Source: Streptomyces sp. NRRL S-1022
GTDB lineage: Bacteria > Actinomycetota > Actinomycetes > Streptomycetales > Streptomycetaceae
Length of the DNA stretch: 64,000 nt
Direction: 5' to 3'
Assembly: GCF_000720135.1 (NCBI RefSeq)
Contig: NZ_JOIU01000011.1
Coordinates: forward strand, 62,001-126,000
Position 1 is the first letter of the stretch. Every line of letters begins with the position of its first letter. Made by a program: the position numbers and the translations under genes. The notes under the pieces are model-generated. The model did no database searches. It was not told where the DNA came from and worked only from the letters and a program-made list of their open reading frames with translations. Of the stretch, positions 32,739 through 41,261 are shown in pieces.

Positions 32739-33437
32739 ATGGCCACATTCCTACTGGTACACGGCGCCTGGCACAACGGGCGAAGCTGGGACCGGGTGGT
32801 CCCGCTGCTGGAGGCGGCCGGGCACCGGGTGCTCGCGCCGTCGCTGACCGGCTACGGCGACAAGGCACACCTGCTGAGCCCCGAGATCGGGCTCGGCACC
32901 CACATCGACGACGTCGCCGACCTGATCGAAGACGAGCACCTCCACGACGTCGTGCTCGTCGGGCACAGCTACGCCGGGATGGTCATCTCAGGAGTCGCCA
33001 ACCGGGTCCCCAGGCGGATCGCGCATCTGGTGTTCCTCGACGCGATGGTCCCCGAAGACGGCGAGACCGCTGTCGACGTCCTCCCTGTCACCAAGCAGCT
33101 CATCGACCTCGCCGTGGACGGCTGGCGGGTTCCTCCGCTGCCCGAGCAGCCGCCGCCGCTCGGCTTGTTCGGCGTCACCGATCCCGACGACCTCGCCTGG
33201 TTGCGCTCCATGCTGTCGGACCAGCCGGTGCGGTGCCTGCGGGAGCCGGTCCTGCTGGACGACCCGGCCGCGCGCACGGTCCCGCGTACACACATCCACT
33301 GCCTCGAGGGCCGGCCCGCGGGCATCATCCGGCGTCCTGTCCCGGCAGGCGAACGAGTACGCGAGCTGCCGACCGGCCACGACTGCATGATCACCATGCC
33401 CGTGGAGCTCAGCGCGCTGCTGCTCGAGACGGCCTAG
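32739..33437 (+). CDS. Alpha/beta hydrolase (esterase-like)
   Basis: The 232-residue protein begins with ATFLLVHGAWHNGRSWDRVVPLL, giving the His-Gly oxyanion motif, and has the nucleophile in VVLVGHSYAGMV (Ser near residue 80) and the catalytic His in LPTGHDCMI. This subgroup is close to salicylate-esterase/hydroxynitrile-lyase-like hydrolases. Substrate unknown. GGAGG lies before ATG 32739. It is divergent from an HxlR regulator, consistent with induction by an electrophilic or aromatic compound. Confidence 0.88.
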   Translation: MATFLLVHGAWHNGRSWDRVVPLLEAAGHRVLAPSLTGYGDKAHLLSPEIGLGTHIDDVADLIEDEHLHDVVLVGHSYAGMVISGVANRVPRRIAHLVFLDAMVPEDGETAVDVLPVTKQLIDLAVDGWRVPPLPEQPPPLGLFGVTDPDDLAWLRSMLSDQPVRCLREPVLLDDPAARTVPRTHIHCLEGRPAGIIRRPVPAGERVRELPTGHDCMITMPVELSALLLETA

Positions 33438-33504
33438 AGGCCGCACGCGTGGCCCGGCCAGTGGCCGATCCTGCGCACCCACGAGGGTGTCATCGGCGGC
33501 GGAT

Positions 33505-33620
33505 CGGTGAGACCGTGTTCGACCAACTCAACCAAGTGTTGCGGTTCGGCTGCTCCTACGAGGCGATCGCCGACACCACGTGCTCGGCGTCCACGATCCG
33601 CAACCGCCGCGACGACCGCA
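33505..33620 (+). mobile_element. IS5-type transposase N-terminal fragment
   Basis: The sequence reads VFDQLNQVLRFGCSYEAIAD followed by TTCSASTIRNRRD, matching the N-terminal helix-turn-helix of Streptomyces IS5-group transposases (C-S-Y-E-A-I-A-D-x-T-C-S-x-x-T-I-R-x-R-R-D). Nothing further of the enzyme follows. The rest of 33438-33875 shows no recognisable gene. Confidence 0.65.
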
Positions 33621-33875
33621 CCGTCGGCCGCCGCTGGTCCGTCCCCGGTCGACCAGCGCAAGCAGGGCGTGAAGCGGGGACCGCCCTGACTCGAGACTCG
33701 ACATCGACTCCCACATCGCCGGGGACCCGCTGCGCCGCCGCGAACTTGTACGTGCGGCCGGGGCCCCCGGCGTGGGACTCCCCCTGCCTCCCGACCTGTC
33801 GCACCACCTTCGCGGGTCCAGGGCGGCCGAGGACGTCCGGGAAGAGGCGCGCGAGCACGCTGTCCACGGAGTACC

Positions 33876-33900
33876 CCGGCGTCGGCGGGGAGGACGCCGG
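33876..33900 (-). terminator. Hairpin immediately after mscL
   Basis: Perfect 8-bp arms CCGGCGTC and GACGCCGG with a nine-base loop abut the mscL stop codon. The position and stability suit a rho-independent-type Streptomyces terminator. Confidence 0.65.
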
Positions 33901-34344
33901 TCACCCGGCCCGCTGGGTTGCCTCCCCGGCCTGGGCGGGCACCGCGGGCAGGGGGACGGTGCAGGAGGCGCAGCGTCGGGCCTGGGCCGGGACGGGGCTG
34001 AGGCATTCGGGGCAGTCCCGCTTGGGGGCTTGGACGTCGTGGTGGGGAGCGAGACGCTCGTGCACCTTGTTGATCGGGAGTACGACGAGGAAGTACAGGG
34101 CGCTGGCGATGAGCAGGAAACTGATCGCCGCGTTGATGAAGGCTCCGTAGGGGAACTTGGTGGCGCCTACCGTGAAGGTCTTGCGGGCCATGTCGCCGGT
34201 GGCACCGGTGGCCAGTCCCACGAGCGGGGTCAAAAAGGCGCTGACGAAGCCGTTGACGACGGCGGTGAACGCCGCTCCGATCACGATGCCGACTGCCAGG
34301 TCGACCACGTTGCCGCGCAGGATGAAACTGCGGAAGCCCTTCAC
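33901..34344 (-). CDS. mscL: Large-conductance mechanosensitive channel
   Basis: MscL opens under membrane tension during hypo-osmotic shock to release solutes. The 147-residue protein has the family N-terminus KGFRSFILRGNVVDLAVGIVIGAAFTAVV (helix 1 with pore-lining Gly/Ala), a periplasmic loop, and helix 2 (FINAAISFLLIASALYFLVVLPINKV). The C-terminus differs from classical MscL: after the helix it has a zinc-ribbon-like CPEC...CASC pair and a Pro/Ala tail. Zinc ribbon tails occur in some actinobacterial MscL proteins. Confidence 0.95.
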   Translation of the reverse strand: MKGFRSFILRGNVVDLAVGIVIGAAFTAVVNGFVSAFLTPLVGLATGATGDMARKTFTVGATKFPYGAFINAAISFLLIASALYFLVVLPINKVHERLAPHHDVQAPKRDCPECLSPVPAQARRCASCTVPLPAVPAQAGEATQRAG

Positions 34345-34714
34345 CTTCTCACCCCTTCAAGGCCCATGACGTACGGGCGGCACCCCGGATCCTCACCCCG
34401 GATGCCCTGCCACTTCTCACCTATGCCTGGTGGGCGTCGGCACCACGGCCGCCGCCGGCTCGCCGAGGCATCCGGACGACTCCGCGAAGTTTCCGTCAGG
34501 TCTTTGTGATCAGATCGCCACGCAAATGTGCTACGGCGACGCGGCGGGTGAGCAGCGTGGGCGCGTCGTACTGGTCCGGATGCGGGAGGGCCGGTATCCG
34601 TGTCGTACCGGCGCTCCCGTCTCTACAAGCGCTGACGGTCCAGGTTCCGATCGCCGGCGCGGTCGACGGCCGCCTCGACTCCGGCGGAGGTTGCGGCGGC
34701 GTCGTCGGTTTCGG
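34345..34714. other. Intergenic stretch without a recognisable gene
   Basis: It contains the mscL promoter region on the left and the sequence beyond the fdh stop on the right. No hairpin of clear strength and no protein family match was seen in any frame. Confidence 0.4.
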
Positions 34715-37027
34715 TCAGACGGATGCCGGTCGGGATCGGTCGCCCGTGGGTTCGAGGCGGACGACGATGCCCTTCGACGTGGGCTGGTTGCTCAGGTCGG
34801 CGACGCTGTCGAGCGGCACCAGGACGTTCGTCTCCGGGTAGTAGGCGGCGGCCGAACCCTTGGCCGCGGGGTAGGACACGACCTCGAAGTTCTCGGCCCT
34901 GCGCTCGGTGCCGTCCTCCCAGAGGCTCACCAGGTCTACGCGGTCGCCCTGGACGAGGCCGAGTTCGGACAGGTCGGCCGGGTTGACGAGGATCACGTGG
35001 CGGCTGCCGTGGATGCCGCGGTAGCGGTCGTTGTTGGTGTACGGAACGGTGTTCCACTGGTCGTGCGAGCGCAAGGTCTGCAGCAGCAGGTGACCCTCGG
35101 GGGCCCGGGGGACCACCCGCTCGTTGCAGGTGAAGCGGGCCTTCCCGGTCTCGGTCCTGAACACGCCCTCGTTGACCGGGTTGGGTAGCTGGAAGCCTCC
35201 CGGGCGGGTCACCCGGGCGTTGAAGTCGTGGAAGCCCGGCACGATCCGGGAGATGCTGTCGCGGATGGTGTTGTAGTCGCCCTCGAACTTCGCCCAGGGA
35301 ATGTCCTTCTCGCCGTCGACGCTCAGCCGGGCGAGCCGGCACAGGATGGCGACCTCGCTCAGCAGCATGCGCGAGGCCGGTTCGAGCCGTCCCCGGGAGG
35401 TGTGCACCTGGCTCATGGAGTTCTCGACGGTGACGAACTGCTCGCCGTCGGCCTGGACATCACGCTCGGTGCGCCCCAGCGTCGGCAGGATCAGGGCGGT
35501 GTCGCCGCAGACGGTGTGCGAGCGGTTGAGCTTGGTGGAGATGTGGGCGGTCAGCCGGCACGAACGCATCGCCTTCTCGGTGACCTCGCTGTCGGGCGCC
35601 GCGCGCACGAAGTTCCCGGCCAGGGCGAGGAAGAACTTGACGCGGCCCTCCAGCATCGCCTTGATCGAGTTCACCGAGTCCAGGCCGTGCGGGCGCGGCG
35701 GGTCGAAGCCGAACTCCTTCTGCAGGGCGTCCAGGAAGGTGTCCGGCATCTGCTCCCAGATGCCCATGGTGCGGTCGCCCTGGACGTTGCTGTGGCCGCG
35801 CACCGGGCAGGCGCCCGTGCCCGCGCGCCCCAGATTGCCGCGCAACATCAGGAAGTTGACGATCTCCCGGATGGTGGGCACGCCGTGCTTGTGCTGGGTG
35901 ATGCCCATCGCCCAGCACACGATGACGCGTTCGCTGCGCAGGACCTCGTCGCGGACCTTCTCGATCTCCTCCCGGGTCAGTCCTGTCGCCGCGCGCACGT
36001 CGTCCCAGTCGACGGTGCGGGCGTGCCGGGCGAACTCCTCGAACCCGGAGGTGTGGGCGTTGATGAAGTCGTGGTCCAGGACGGTGCCGGGACGCGCGTC
36101 CTCCGCCTCCAGCAGCAGCCGGTTCAGTGCCTGGAACAGGGCGAGGTCCCCGCCCGGCTTGATGTGCAGGAAGCGGTCGGCGATCTGAGTGCCCCGCCCC
36201 ACGACCCCGCGCGGCTTCTGCGGGTTCTTGAAGCGTCGCAGCCCCGCCTCCGGCAGCGGGTTCACCGCCACGATGCGGCCGCCGTTGCGCTTGGCCTCCT
36301 CCAGGGCCGACAGCTGCCGCGGATGATTGCTGCCCGGGTTCTGCCCCACCAGGAAGATCAGGTCCGCGTGGTGGAGGTCGTCGAGACTCACGGTGCCCTT
36401 GCCGACGCCGAGCGTCTCGTTCAGGGCGAAGCCGCTGGATTCGTGGCACATGTTGCTGCAGTCGGGCAGGTTGTTGGTGCCCAGGGCGCGGGCGAAGAGC
36501 TGGAAGACGAAGGCGGCCTCGTTGCTGGCCCGGCCGGAGGTGTAGAAGACCGCCTCGTCGGGCGAGTCCAGCCCCTTGAGTTCCTGCGCGAGGACGCCCA
36601 GGGCGTCGTTCCAGCCGATGGGCTCGTAGTGGTCCGATCCGGGCCGTTTGATCATCGGCTCGGTGAGCCGGCCCTGCTGGTTGAGCCACATGTCGGAACG
36701 GGCCGCCAGATCGGACACGCTGTGCTCGCGGAAGAAGTCGGCGGTGATCCGGCGCGTGGTGGCCTCGTCGTTGATGTGCTTGGCGCCGTTCTCGCAGTAC
36801 TCGTTGCGGTGGCGCCGGCCCGGGGCGGGGTCCGCCCACGCGCAGCCGGGGCAGTCGACCCCGCCCACCTGGTTCATGGTGAGCAGGTCGACCCCGGTCC
36901 TGCCCGGGGAGGTCTGCTCCAGGGAGTACTCCAGCGCGTGCATGACGGCGGGGACCCCGGCCGCCCACTTCTTCGGCGGTGTCACGGAGAGGGAGGTCTC
37001 CGGCTCCTCACCGGGCGGGTTCTGCAT
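34715..37027 (-). CDS. YdeP/FdhF-type molybdopterin oxidoreductase
   Basis: The 770-residue protein belongs to the molybdopterin (MGD) oxidoreductase family, YdeP/FdhA-like branch. Seen: an N-terminal DCPGCAWADP segment where classical members bind an Fe-S cluster but here with only a Cys pair, molybdenum-site Cys in LPDCSNMCHESSG near residue 195, VGQNPGSNHPRQL, the pterin-binding ACPVRGHSNVQGDRTMG near residue 413, and a C-terminal MGD-binding beta-barrel (HGSRHVILVNPADLSELG). YdeP proteins are linked to acid or formate/redox metabolism, but the substrate is unsettled. It lies 36 bp after an SRPBCC gene on the same strand. Confidence 0.9.
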   Translation of the reverse strand: MQNPPGEEPETSLSVTPPKKWAAGVPAVMHALEYSLEQTSPGRTGVDLLTMNQVGGVDCPGCAWADPAPGRRHRNEYCENGAKHINDEATTRRITADFFREHSVSDLAARSDMWLNQQGRLTEPMIKRPGSDHYEPIGWNDALGVLAQELKGLDSPDEAVFYTSGRASNEAAFVFQLFARALGTNNLPDCSNMCHESSGFALNETLGVGKGTVSLDDLHHADLIFLVGQNPGSNHPRQLSALEEAKRNGGRIVAVNPLPEAGLRRFKNPQKPRGVVGRGTQIADRFLHIKPGGDLALFQALNRLLLEAEDARPGTVLDHDFINAHTSGFEEFARHARTVDWDDVRAATGLTREEIEKVRDEVLRSERVIVCWAMGITQHKHGVPTIREIVNFLMLRGNLGRAGTGACPVRGHSNVQGDRTMGIWEQMPDTFLDALQKEFGFDPPRPHGLDSVNSIKAMLEGRVKFFLALAGNFVRAAPDSEVTEKAMRSCRLTAHISTKLNRSHTVCGDTALILPTLGRTERDVQADGEQFVTVENSMSQVHTSRGRLEPASRMLLSEVAILCRLARLSVDGEKDIPWAKFEGDYNTIRDSISRIVPGFHDFNARVTRPGGFQLPNPVNEGVFRTETGKARFTCNERVVPRAPEGHLLLQTLRSHDQWNTVPYTNNDRYRGIHGSRHVILVNPADLSELGLVQGDRVDLVSLWEDGTERRAENFEVVSYPAAKGSAAAYYPETNVLVPLDSVADLSNQPTSKGIVVRLEPTGDRSRPASV

Positions 37028-37063
37028 CGCTTGGCCTTTCTCTTGCCGTGTGCGGTACGCGGA

Positions 37064-37684
37064 TCAGCCGACGGGCCACTGGGCGACACGGCTCCTGGGC
37101 GGTTCCGGGGTGTCGTGCTGGACACGGCCGTTGCGGATGGTGCCGCGCCAGGCACCGCCCTCCTGACCGAGTCCTTCGATGAAGTGCTTGAAGCTCTCCA
37201 GTTCCCCGCGCACCAGTCGCACGGTCAGCCCCACGGCCCTGGACGAGCGGGTGAGGACCTTCGCGGCCCCCTGCGGCTGGAGGAGCATCCGGACCGTGAT
37301 CGCGGTGCCACCGGACTCCGTCGGCCTGAACTCCACCTCGCCCTGGTGGGTGGGGTGCTGCTCCAGGCCACGCCAGGCCAGGTAGGCGTCGGGGTCCTGT
37401 TCCACGATCTCGACCGCGAAACGGTGCCGCAGGGGGCCGTAGCCGATGGTCCACGCGGTGACGGTAGGCCTGATCTGCTCGACGTCGCGCACCACGGTCG
37501 AGAAGCGCGGGAACGTCTTGAACTGCGTCCACTGGTTGTAGGCCGTGCGGACCGGCACCGCGACCTCGACCGTCTCCTCGACGTGCTGCTGGCGCAGCGG
37601 ACGGCGGCGTGTGACGCCGTCGCCGTCGGAACGCATGCCCGGGGTGTTCGGCACGGCCTGCCCACCGTCTTCTTCGTGCGCCAT
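37064..37684 (-). CDS. SRPBCC (polyketide cyclase-like) protein
   Basis: The 206-residue protein has a polar N-terminal 45 residues, a central helix-grip domain (VEVAVPVRTAYNQWTQFKTFPRFSTVVRDVEQIRPT in outline), and a C-terminal helix with VRGELESFKHFIEGLG. This matches the YndB/cyclase-like group whose members bind hydrophobic ligands. Of the two adjacent ATGs, 37684 is better spaced from AAGAAGGA. It precedes the YdeP-type oxidoreductase in an apparent operon, which suggests a stress-related membrane role, but no function is known. Confidence 0.8.
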   Translation of the reverse strand: MAHEEDGGQAVPNTPGMRSDGDGVTRRRPLRQQHVEETVEVAVPVRTAYNQWTQFKTFPRFSTVVRDVEQIRPTVTAWTIGYGPLRHRFAVEIVEQDPDAYLAWRGLEQHPTHQGEVEFRPTESGGTAITVRMLLQPQGAAKVLTRSSRAVGLTVRLVRGELESFKHFIEGLGQEGGAWRGTIRNGRVQHDTPEPPRSRVAQWPVG

Positions 37685-37908
37685 CATGGTCCTTCTTCCG
37701 GTGAGGGAGCCGGGCGTCCGGAGACCCGGCCCTCCCCTTATGGGGCAGGGCATCTCTTCCGGTTCCCCGATCTTGGGTTTCGAGTCACCCGACCAGCGCG
37801 AGAAGCTGGGGGCATGCTTTCCGTCACGAGGCGTCGCCCTTGATGCTCGGCTGCACGCGACGCTGTGGGGAGGTGGCAGCCGCTGACGACCAGACCACCG
37901 CCCAGCAA

Positions 37909-38256
37909 TCACCTGGCGCTGCTTGCCTCCGTGACACCTGCGTCCGGGCGGCTCACCAGATCGAAAGTGTCGGGCCGCGTACCGGCGGCCAGAAGCAGCA
38001 GTCGCAGCGGCTGCTGGCGCAGGCCCGTCACGGTCGTCCTGCGGTCAGGTGCGTCAAGGGGGGCGGGCGCGAAGAGCAGGTGGAGGCCGACGACGTCCAT
38101 GAAGCGGTTCAGGTCCCAGAGCAGGTCGATCACGTGTGCTGGTAGCGCGTCGATGGCAGCGCGCAGCGGGGGGACGGTGTCGTAGTCGATGTCTCCGCGC
38201 GGTGTGATGCGTACGGACGTGCCGTTGACGGCGGTGGTGACGGCCCACCGTCGCAC
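37909..38256 (-). CDS. STAS-domain protein lacking the usual serine
   Basis: The 115-residue product fits a STAS domain: strand TSVRITPRGDIDYDTVPPLRAAIDALP and the region where anti-anti-sigma factors read D-x-S-G. Here it reads DLNRFMDVVGLHLLF, so the phosphorylatable Ser is replaced by Val. GTG 38256 has GGAGGGAG just upstream. It may be a degenerate anti-sigma-factor antagonist not controlled by phosphorylation. There is no cognate anti-sigma kinase in the window. The frame is open 90 codons upstream but that part is low-complexity. Confidence 0.65.
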   Translation of the reverse strand: MRRWAVTTAVNGTSVRITPRGDIDYDTVPPLRAAIDALPAHVIDLLWDLNRFMDVVGLHLLFAPAPLDAPDRRTTVTGLRQQPLRLLLLAAGTRPDTFDLVSRPDAGVTEASSAR

Positions 38257-38649
38257 ACTCCCTCCCCCAACCGCGACTGCCCATCGGAAGAACGTTCTGC
38301 AAAAACTCGCGCTACCACGGCCACCGGCCGGCACACAGAGGGCCGTCGGCGTCAGCCGACGGCGTCCCGCCCCGGGGCGAGCGGATCGTGGCGGGCCCGC
38401 TACCGCACGATCAGCCGGCCCCGTCCGGTGCCGGACCGGGCCCGCCAACGCCGCCGCGCCGCGGGCCCAGGAGCGCACCGCCTCCCGTATCCCTCGTGAC
38501 GGCAGGCGCTCGAACGGGTACACCGACCCGAACCCTCACCAACCATTCCCCAGCACCTACCGTGCCGGATGCGTCCCTGCCGCGCAGCATCACCGCAAAA
38601 GTGTCCGAACCCCATCGGCAGCGGTGGCCGGCACCCGGGGGCAGCCAGG
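38257..38649. other. Intergenic stretch without a recognisable gene
   Basis: Frames are Arg/Pro-rich without family motifs. The left end carries the promoter region of the STAS gene. Confidence 0.35.
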
Positions 38650-38900
38650 TGGCGGGGGCATGAAGCCGGAGGCGCCGGAGTCCCAGGCCTCGGCGAACGG
38701 GACCAGGTGCTCGATGTCCAGGCCGTAGGGGCTGTACCACTCGCCGCCGCTGGGGCGCAGCGTGGGCCCTGTTCGGACGGGGTGACGGCTTCGGCTTCGA
38801 GGACCTCGCTGCGGGTGTTGCAGCGCCGCTCCAGTGCCTGAACGTGCCGCGTTTAAGGCCGGTGCGGTCCTCGGCCCGCACCGACAGCCGGCTCAGTGCA
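38650..38900 (-). pseudogene. HNH endonuclease-family remnant
   Basis: On the minus strand, LSVRAEDRTGLKRGTFRHW (one frame), RCNTRSEVLEAEAV (second frame) and GGEWYSPYGLDIEHLVPFAEAWDSGAS (third frame) follow in the family order. The last contains the D-I-E-H metal-binding segment of the secreted HNH/DUF1524 nucleases. At least two frameshifts are needed and the C-terminal half is missing after about 38650. The nuclease is non-functional. Confidence 0.75.
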
Positions 38901-39006
38901 TCGCGCACGCTGTTGGGAGCCGGTCACGGGGGCCGTTTCGTCGGGCGTCAGCTCCGGATGACCCACCCCACCGCGTTGCGCGGACAGCGCAGGGACGACC
39001 GCGGGA

Positions 39007-39501
39007 TCAGGCCGTCCTCCGCGCTGTGTCTGCCGTCGGGTGCGGAGTGGTCTTCCGCAGAGTGAGGAAGGTGAGGAGGGCGAAGGCCGCCATGGCGGTG
39101 AGAGTCCGGGCGTCGTTGAACAGCTCCCAGCGGCGCAGGATGCCCGCGTGGTCCGCCGGCGGCCCGGTGGCGGCCCACTGCTTGATGCGGCCGTTGATCG
39201 GGACGTTCCCGAAGCGAGTGGTCAGGAAGGACGCGACGGTCAGGGACCCAGCCGTGGCGGCGAGGACTCGGGGCCTGCCTCGCGTGAAGGCGGCCAGGGC
39301 GAGGGAGCTGGGGGCGGAGACCGCCATGGCTCCCTGCATGGTGATCGCGTTCGTTTTCATCAGCTCGGCATGGAAGGCGAGTCTCATGTCGAGCGGCACG
39401 GCGTTGAAGGTCGGGACCAGGTTTGCTGCGCCGTGACCGAAGGCACCGGCGAGCAGACCGGTGGAGAGCAGGGACACTCCCTGGAGGAGCCGGATGCGCA
39501 T
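39007..39501 (-). CDS. DUF1772-family membrane protein
   Basis: The 164-residue protein has about four hydrophobic helices (starting LLQGVSLLSTGLLAGAFGHG) and the family-typical periplasm-facing segment FGNVPINGRIKQWAATGPPADHAGILRRWELFNDARTL in outline, with the conserved N-x-P-I-N and W-E-x-x-N/H positions. Function unknown; members are often encoded beside redox or detoxification enzymes. It starts 35 bp after the mycothiol-type gene on the same strand, with AGGAAG upstream. Confidence 0.85.
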   Translation of the reverse strand: MRIRLLQGVSLLSTGLLAGAFGHGAANLVPTFNAVPLDMRLAFHAELMKTNAITMQGAMAVSAPSSLALAAFTRGRPRVLAATAGSLTVASFLTTRFGNVPINGRIKQWAATGPPADHAGILRRWELFNDARTLTAMAAFALLTFLTLRKTTPHPTADTARRTA

Positions 39502-39535
39502 GAAGGGTTCTTCCTGTGGGGCGCGGTGTCAGCGT

Positions 39536-39949
39536 TCAGGCGGTGGTGAAGCGGTTGCTCGCGTCGCCCCGGAGCCGGCCGGGTGGCAGCCTGCGGCCGA
39601 AGGCGAGCAGGAGGAGGTCCTGGGCGTCGCCGTACACGGGGGAACCTGATCCGTACGACCAGTCCAGGTCTTCGGCACACAGCTGCACTCCGCCGATGTC
39701 GGCGCCGAAGAACTTCAGGCCGCTGGGCCGGATTCCGTCGAGCAGGACCCGCAGTCGGTCCTCGGGGACACACCGGTTGAGGCCTAGGGCGACCGTGATG
39801 TCCAAGCCGTGTACCACGTCGTGGCCGAGCGCGGCCTGGAGGCCGCCGACCCGCGGCGTCCAGGGATGGCGGGCGCCGTCCCGCAGGAACCGGGCGAGTT
39901 CGACGGTGGAGTGGGCCGCAGCGTCCCTGCGCGCGAGGCGGTCGGTCAT
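39536..39949 (-). CDS. TIGR03083-like mycothiol-dependent-type protein, probably N-truncated
   Basis: The 137-residue product matches the C-terminal part of the actinobacterial maleylpyruvate-isomerase/DinB-like family: VGGLQAALGHDVVHGLDITVALGLNRCVPEDRLRVLLDGI with the conserved H-D-x-x-H positions. The usual N-terminal half, with W-x-x-P-S-x-C-x-G-W and V-V-x-H, is not present, although the frame remains open upstream (PAIVGELARARGNLHR). ATG 39949 may be an internal codon. It is probably a decayed or short variant, co-transcribed with the DUF1772 gene. Confidence 0.6.
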   Translation of the reverse strand: MTDRLARRDAAAHSTVELARFLRDGARHPWTPRVGGLQAALGHDVVHGLDITVALGLNRCVPEDRLRVLLDGIRPSGLKFFGADIGGVQLCAEDLDWSYGSGSPVYGDAQDLLLLAFGRRLPPGRLRGDASNRFTTA

Positions 39950-40243
39950 TCGGTGCAGGTTTCCCCGGGCCCTGGCCAGCTCGCCGACGATCGCGGGCAG
40001 GGAATATCGGCAGGACCAGTCCGGCGGGCCGTGCCTGTCGCACCCTTGCGCATAGTCGGTCAGTGCCCGGTCCTGGCAGCCAGTGGCTCGTGACGCGCTG
40101 ATCTGAGACCTGGACCAGTTCGTGCGCTATGCGCAGGCTGTGCAATGCCCGAACGCTTGGCGCACCCGGGATCAACGGTCTGCATCCTCAGCGCGGTGTC
40201 GGGGCGAAGCAGGTGTAGGACTGATGACGGCAGAGGAGGGACC
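39950..40243. other. Intergenic stretch between divergent genes
   Basis: It separates the minus-strand mycothiol-type gene from the plus-strand zinc-finger gene. Apart from the possible truncated N-terminus of the former, no gene is seen. GAGGAGGGACC at 40233-40243 is a strong ribosome-binding site for the short ORF that follows. Confidence 0.4.
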
Positions 40244-40324
40244 GTGAGCGACACGGATGCCCGCAGGGAGCAGAGGCGGCGGACGCGCGTGATGCCGCCT
40301 CGACCGGCCGGTGATCGCCGGTGA
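40244..40324 (+). CDS. Short upstream ORF, 26 codons
   Basis: GTG 40244 has an excellent GAGGAGGG Shine-Dalgarno six bases upstream, yet the ORF encodes only 26 residues, very basic (RREQRRRTR) and ends TGA at 40324, overlapping the next gene's GTG as GTGA. It may be a translational leader that couples initiation of the zinc-finger gene, which lacks its own Shine-Dalgarno. A frameshifted original N-terminus is the alternative. Confidence 0.45.
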   Translation: MSDTDARREQRRRTRVMPPRPAGDRR

Positions 40325-41118
40325 CCAGATGGACGCCCCGGCCCGACGGCGGACGGCCGTCCGGGAAACCTTGCTCCCACACCTGTACGGCCGATCCGAC
40401 GCCGCTGAGCGCGACGTGCCCGGCCTGCGCGGCGCGCGGACGGGCGTCGGCCGACCTGCTGCTCTGCCTGACCTGCGGCCACGTGGGCTGCAACGACAGC
40501 GCTCCCGGAGCCCACGCCACGGCCCACTTCGAGGCCGCCGGGCACCCGGTGGTCCGCAGCCTGGCACGCGACGGCGGCTGGGCCTGGTGCTACGAGGACG
40601 AGGTGTACCTGGATCCGCTGGACGAGCCCGCGCCGCGATCCGCGCCGCGCGGGCCCGAGTCCGTCTGGGACTACCCGCGGCCGCCCACCATGAGCCAGGA
40701 CGACCGCGTCGTGGTCGTCGAGTGCGCCGGCCAGGTGGTGGCCGAGAGCCGCAGGACGATCCGGGTGCTGGAGACCAGCCATCCCCCGGTGTTCTACGTC
40801 CCCCCGCAGGACGTCCGTACGGAGTTCCTGTTCCCGGCGGCCGCGGGGCGGACCTGGTGCGAGTGGAAGGGGGTGGCCCGGTACTGGGACGTCGTCATGG
40901 GCGACGACGTGCGCGCCGGCGCCGCCTGGACGTATCCCCGTCCCGAGCCCGCGTACGCGGCCCTCGCCGGCTTCTTCGCCTTCTATCCGAGCCGTGTGGA
41001 CCGCTGCACGGTCGCCGGGGAAGTGGTCACGGCGCAGGAGGGCGACTTCTACGGCGGCTGGATCACCTCGGAGGTTCGGGGACCGTTCAAGGGGGCGCCG
41101 GGCACGCAGCTGTGGTGA
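40321..41118 (+). CDS. UBP-type zinc finger fused to DUF427
   Basis: Residues 1 to about 100 form a UBP-type zinc finger: the Cys/His pattern C-S-H (19-21), CPACAARG, LLLCLTCGHVGCNDS, HATAHFEAAGHPV, and AWCYEDEVYLDPL. Residues 110-265 form a DUF427 domain, with VVVECAGQVVAESRRTIRVLETSHPPVFYVP and CEWKGVARYWDV. Bacterial UBP fingers resemble ubiquitin-tail binding modules, and DUF427 is a small beta-barrel of unknown activity. Stand-alone versions of each are common; their fusion is unusual. It precedes a methyltransferase gene by about 140 bp. Confidence 0.85.
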   Translation: MTRWTPRPDGGRPSGKPCSHTCTADPTPLSATCPACAARGRASADLLLCLTCGHVGCNDSAPGAHATAHFEAAGHPVVRSLARDGGWAWCYEDEVYLDPLDEPAPRSAPRGPESVWDYPRPPTMSQDDRVVVVECAGQVVAESRRTIRVLETSHPPVFYVPPQDVRTEFLFPAAAGRTWCEWKGVARYWDVVMGDDVRAGAAWTYPRPEPAYAALAGFFAFYPSRVDRCTVAGEVVTAQEGDFYGGWITSEVRGPFKGAPGTQLW

Positions 41119-41261
41119 GGAGTTCGCGGAGCCGCTCGATCGCCGCGCCGGGCACAGAGCGACGCGATGGCCACCGAGATATGGGACCACGCCCGGCTGT
41201 TCCTCGCCCCTCGGACGCCGTTTTGCCGAAGCGGCAACAGGAGTGGCGCGACCGGGCCACG

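Noticed and set aside
35228..37843. Plus-strand open frame of 871 codons opposite the molybdopterin oxidoreductase and SRPBCC genes
   Set aside because: It is the antisense shadow expected in high-GC DNA. The minus-strand genes have clear motifs and ribosome-binding sites; the plus frame has none.
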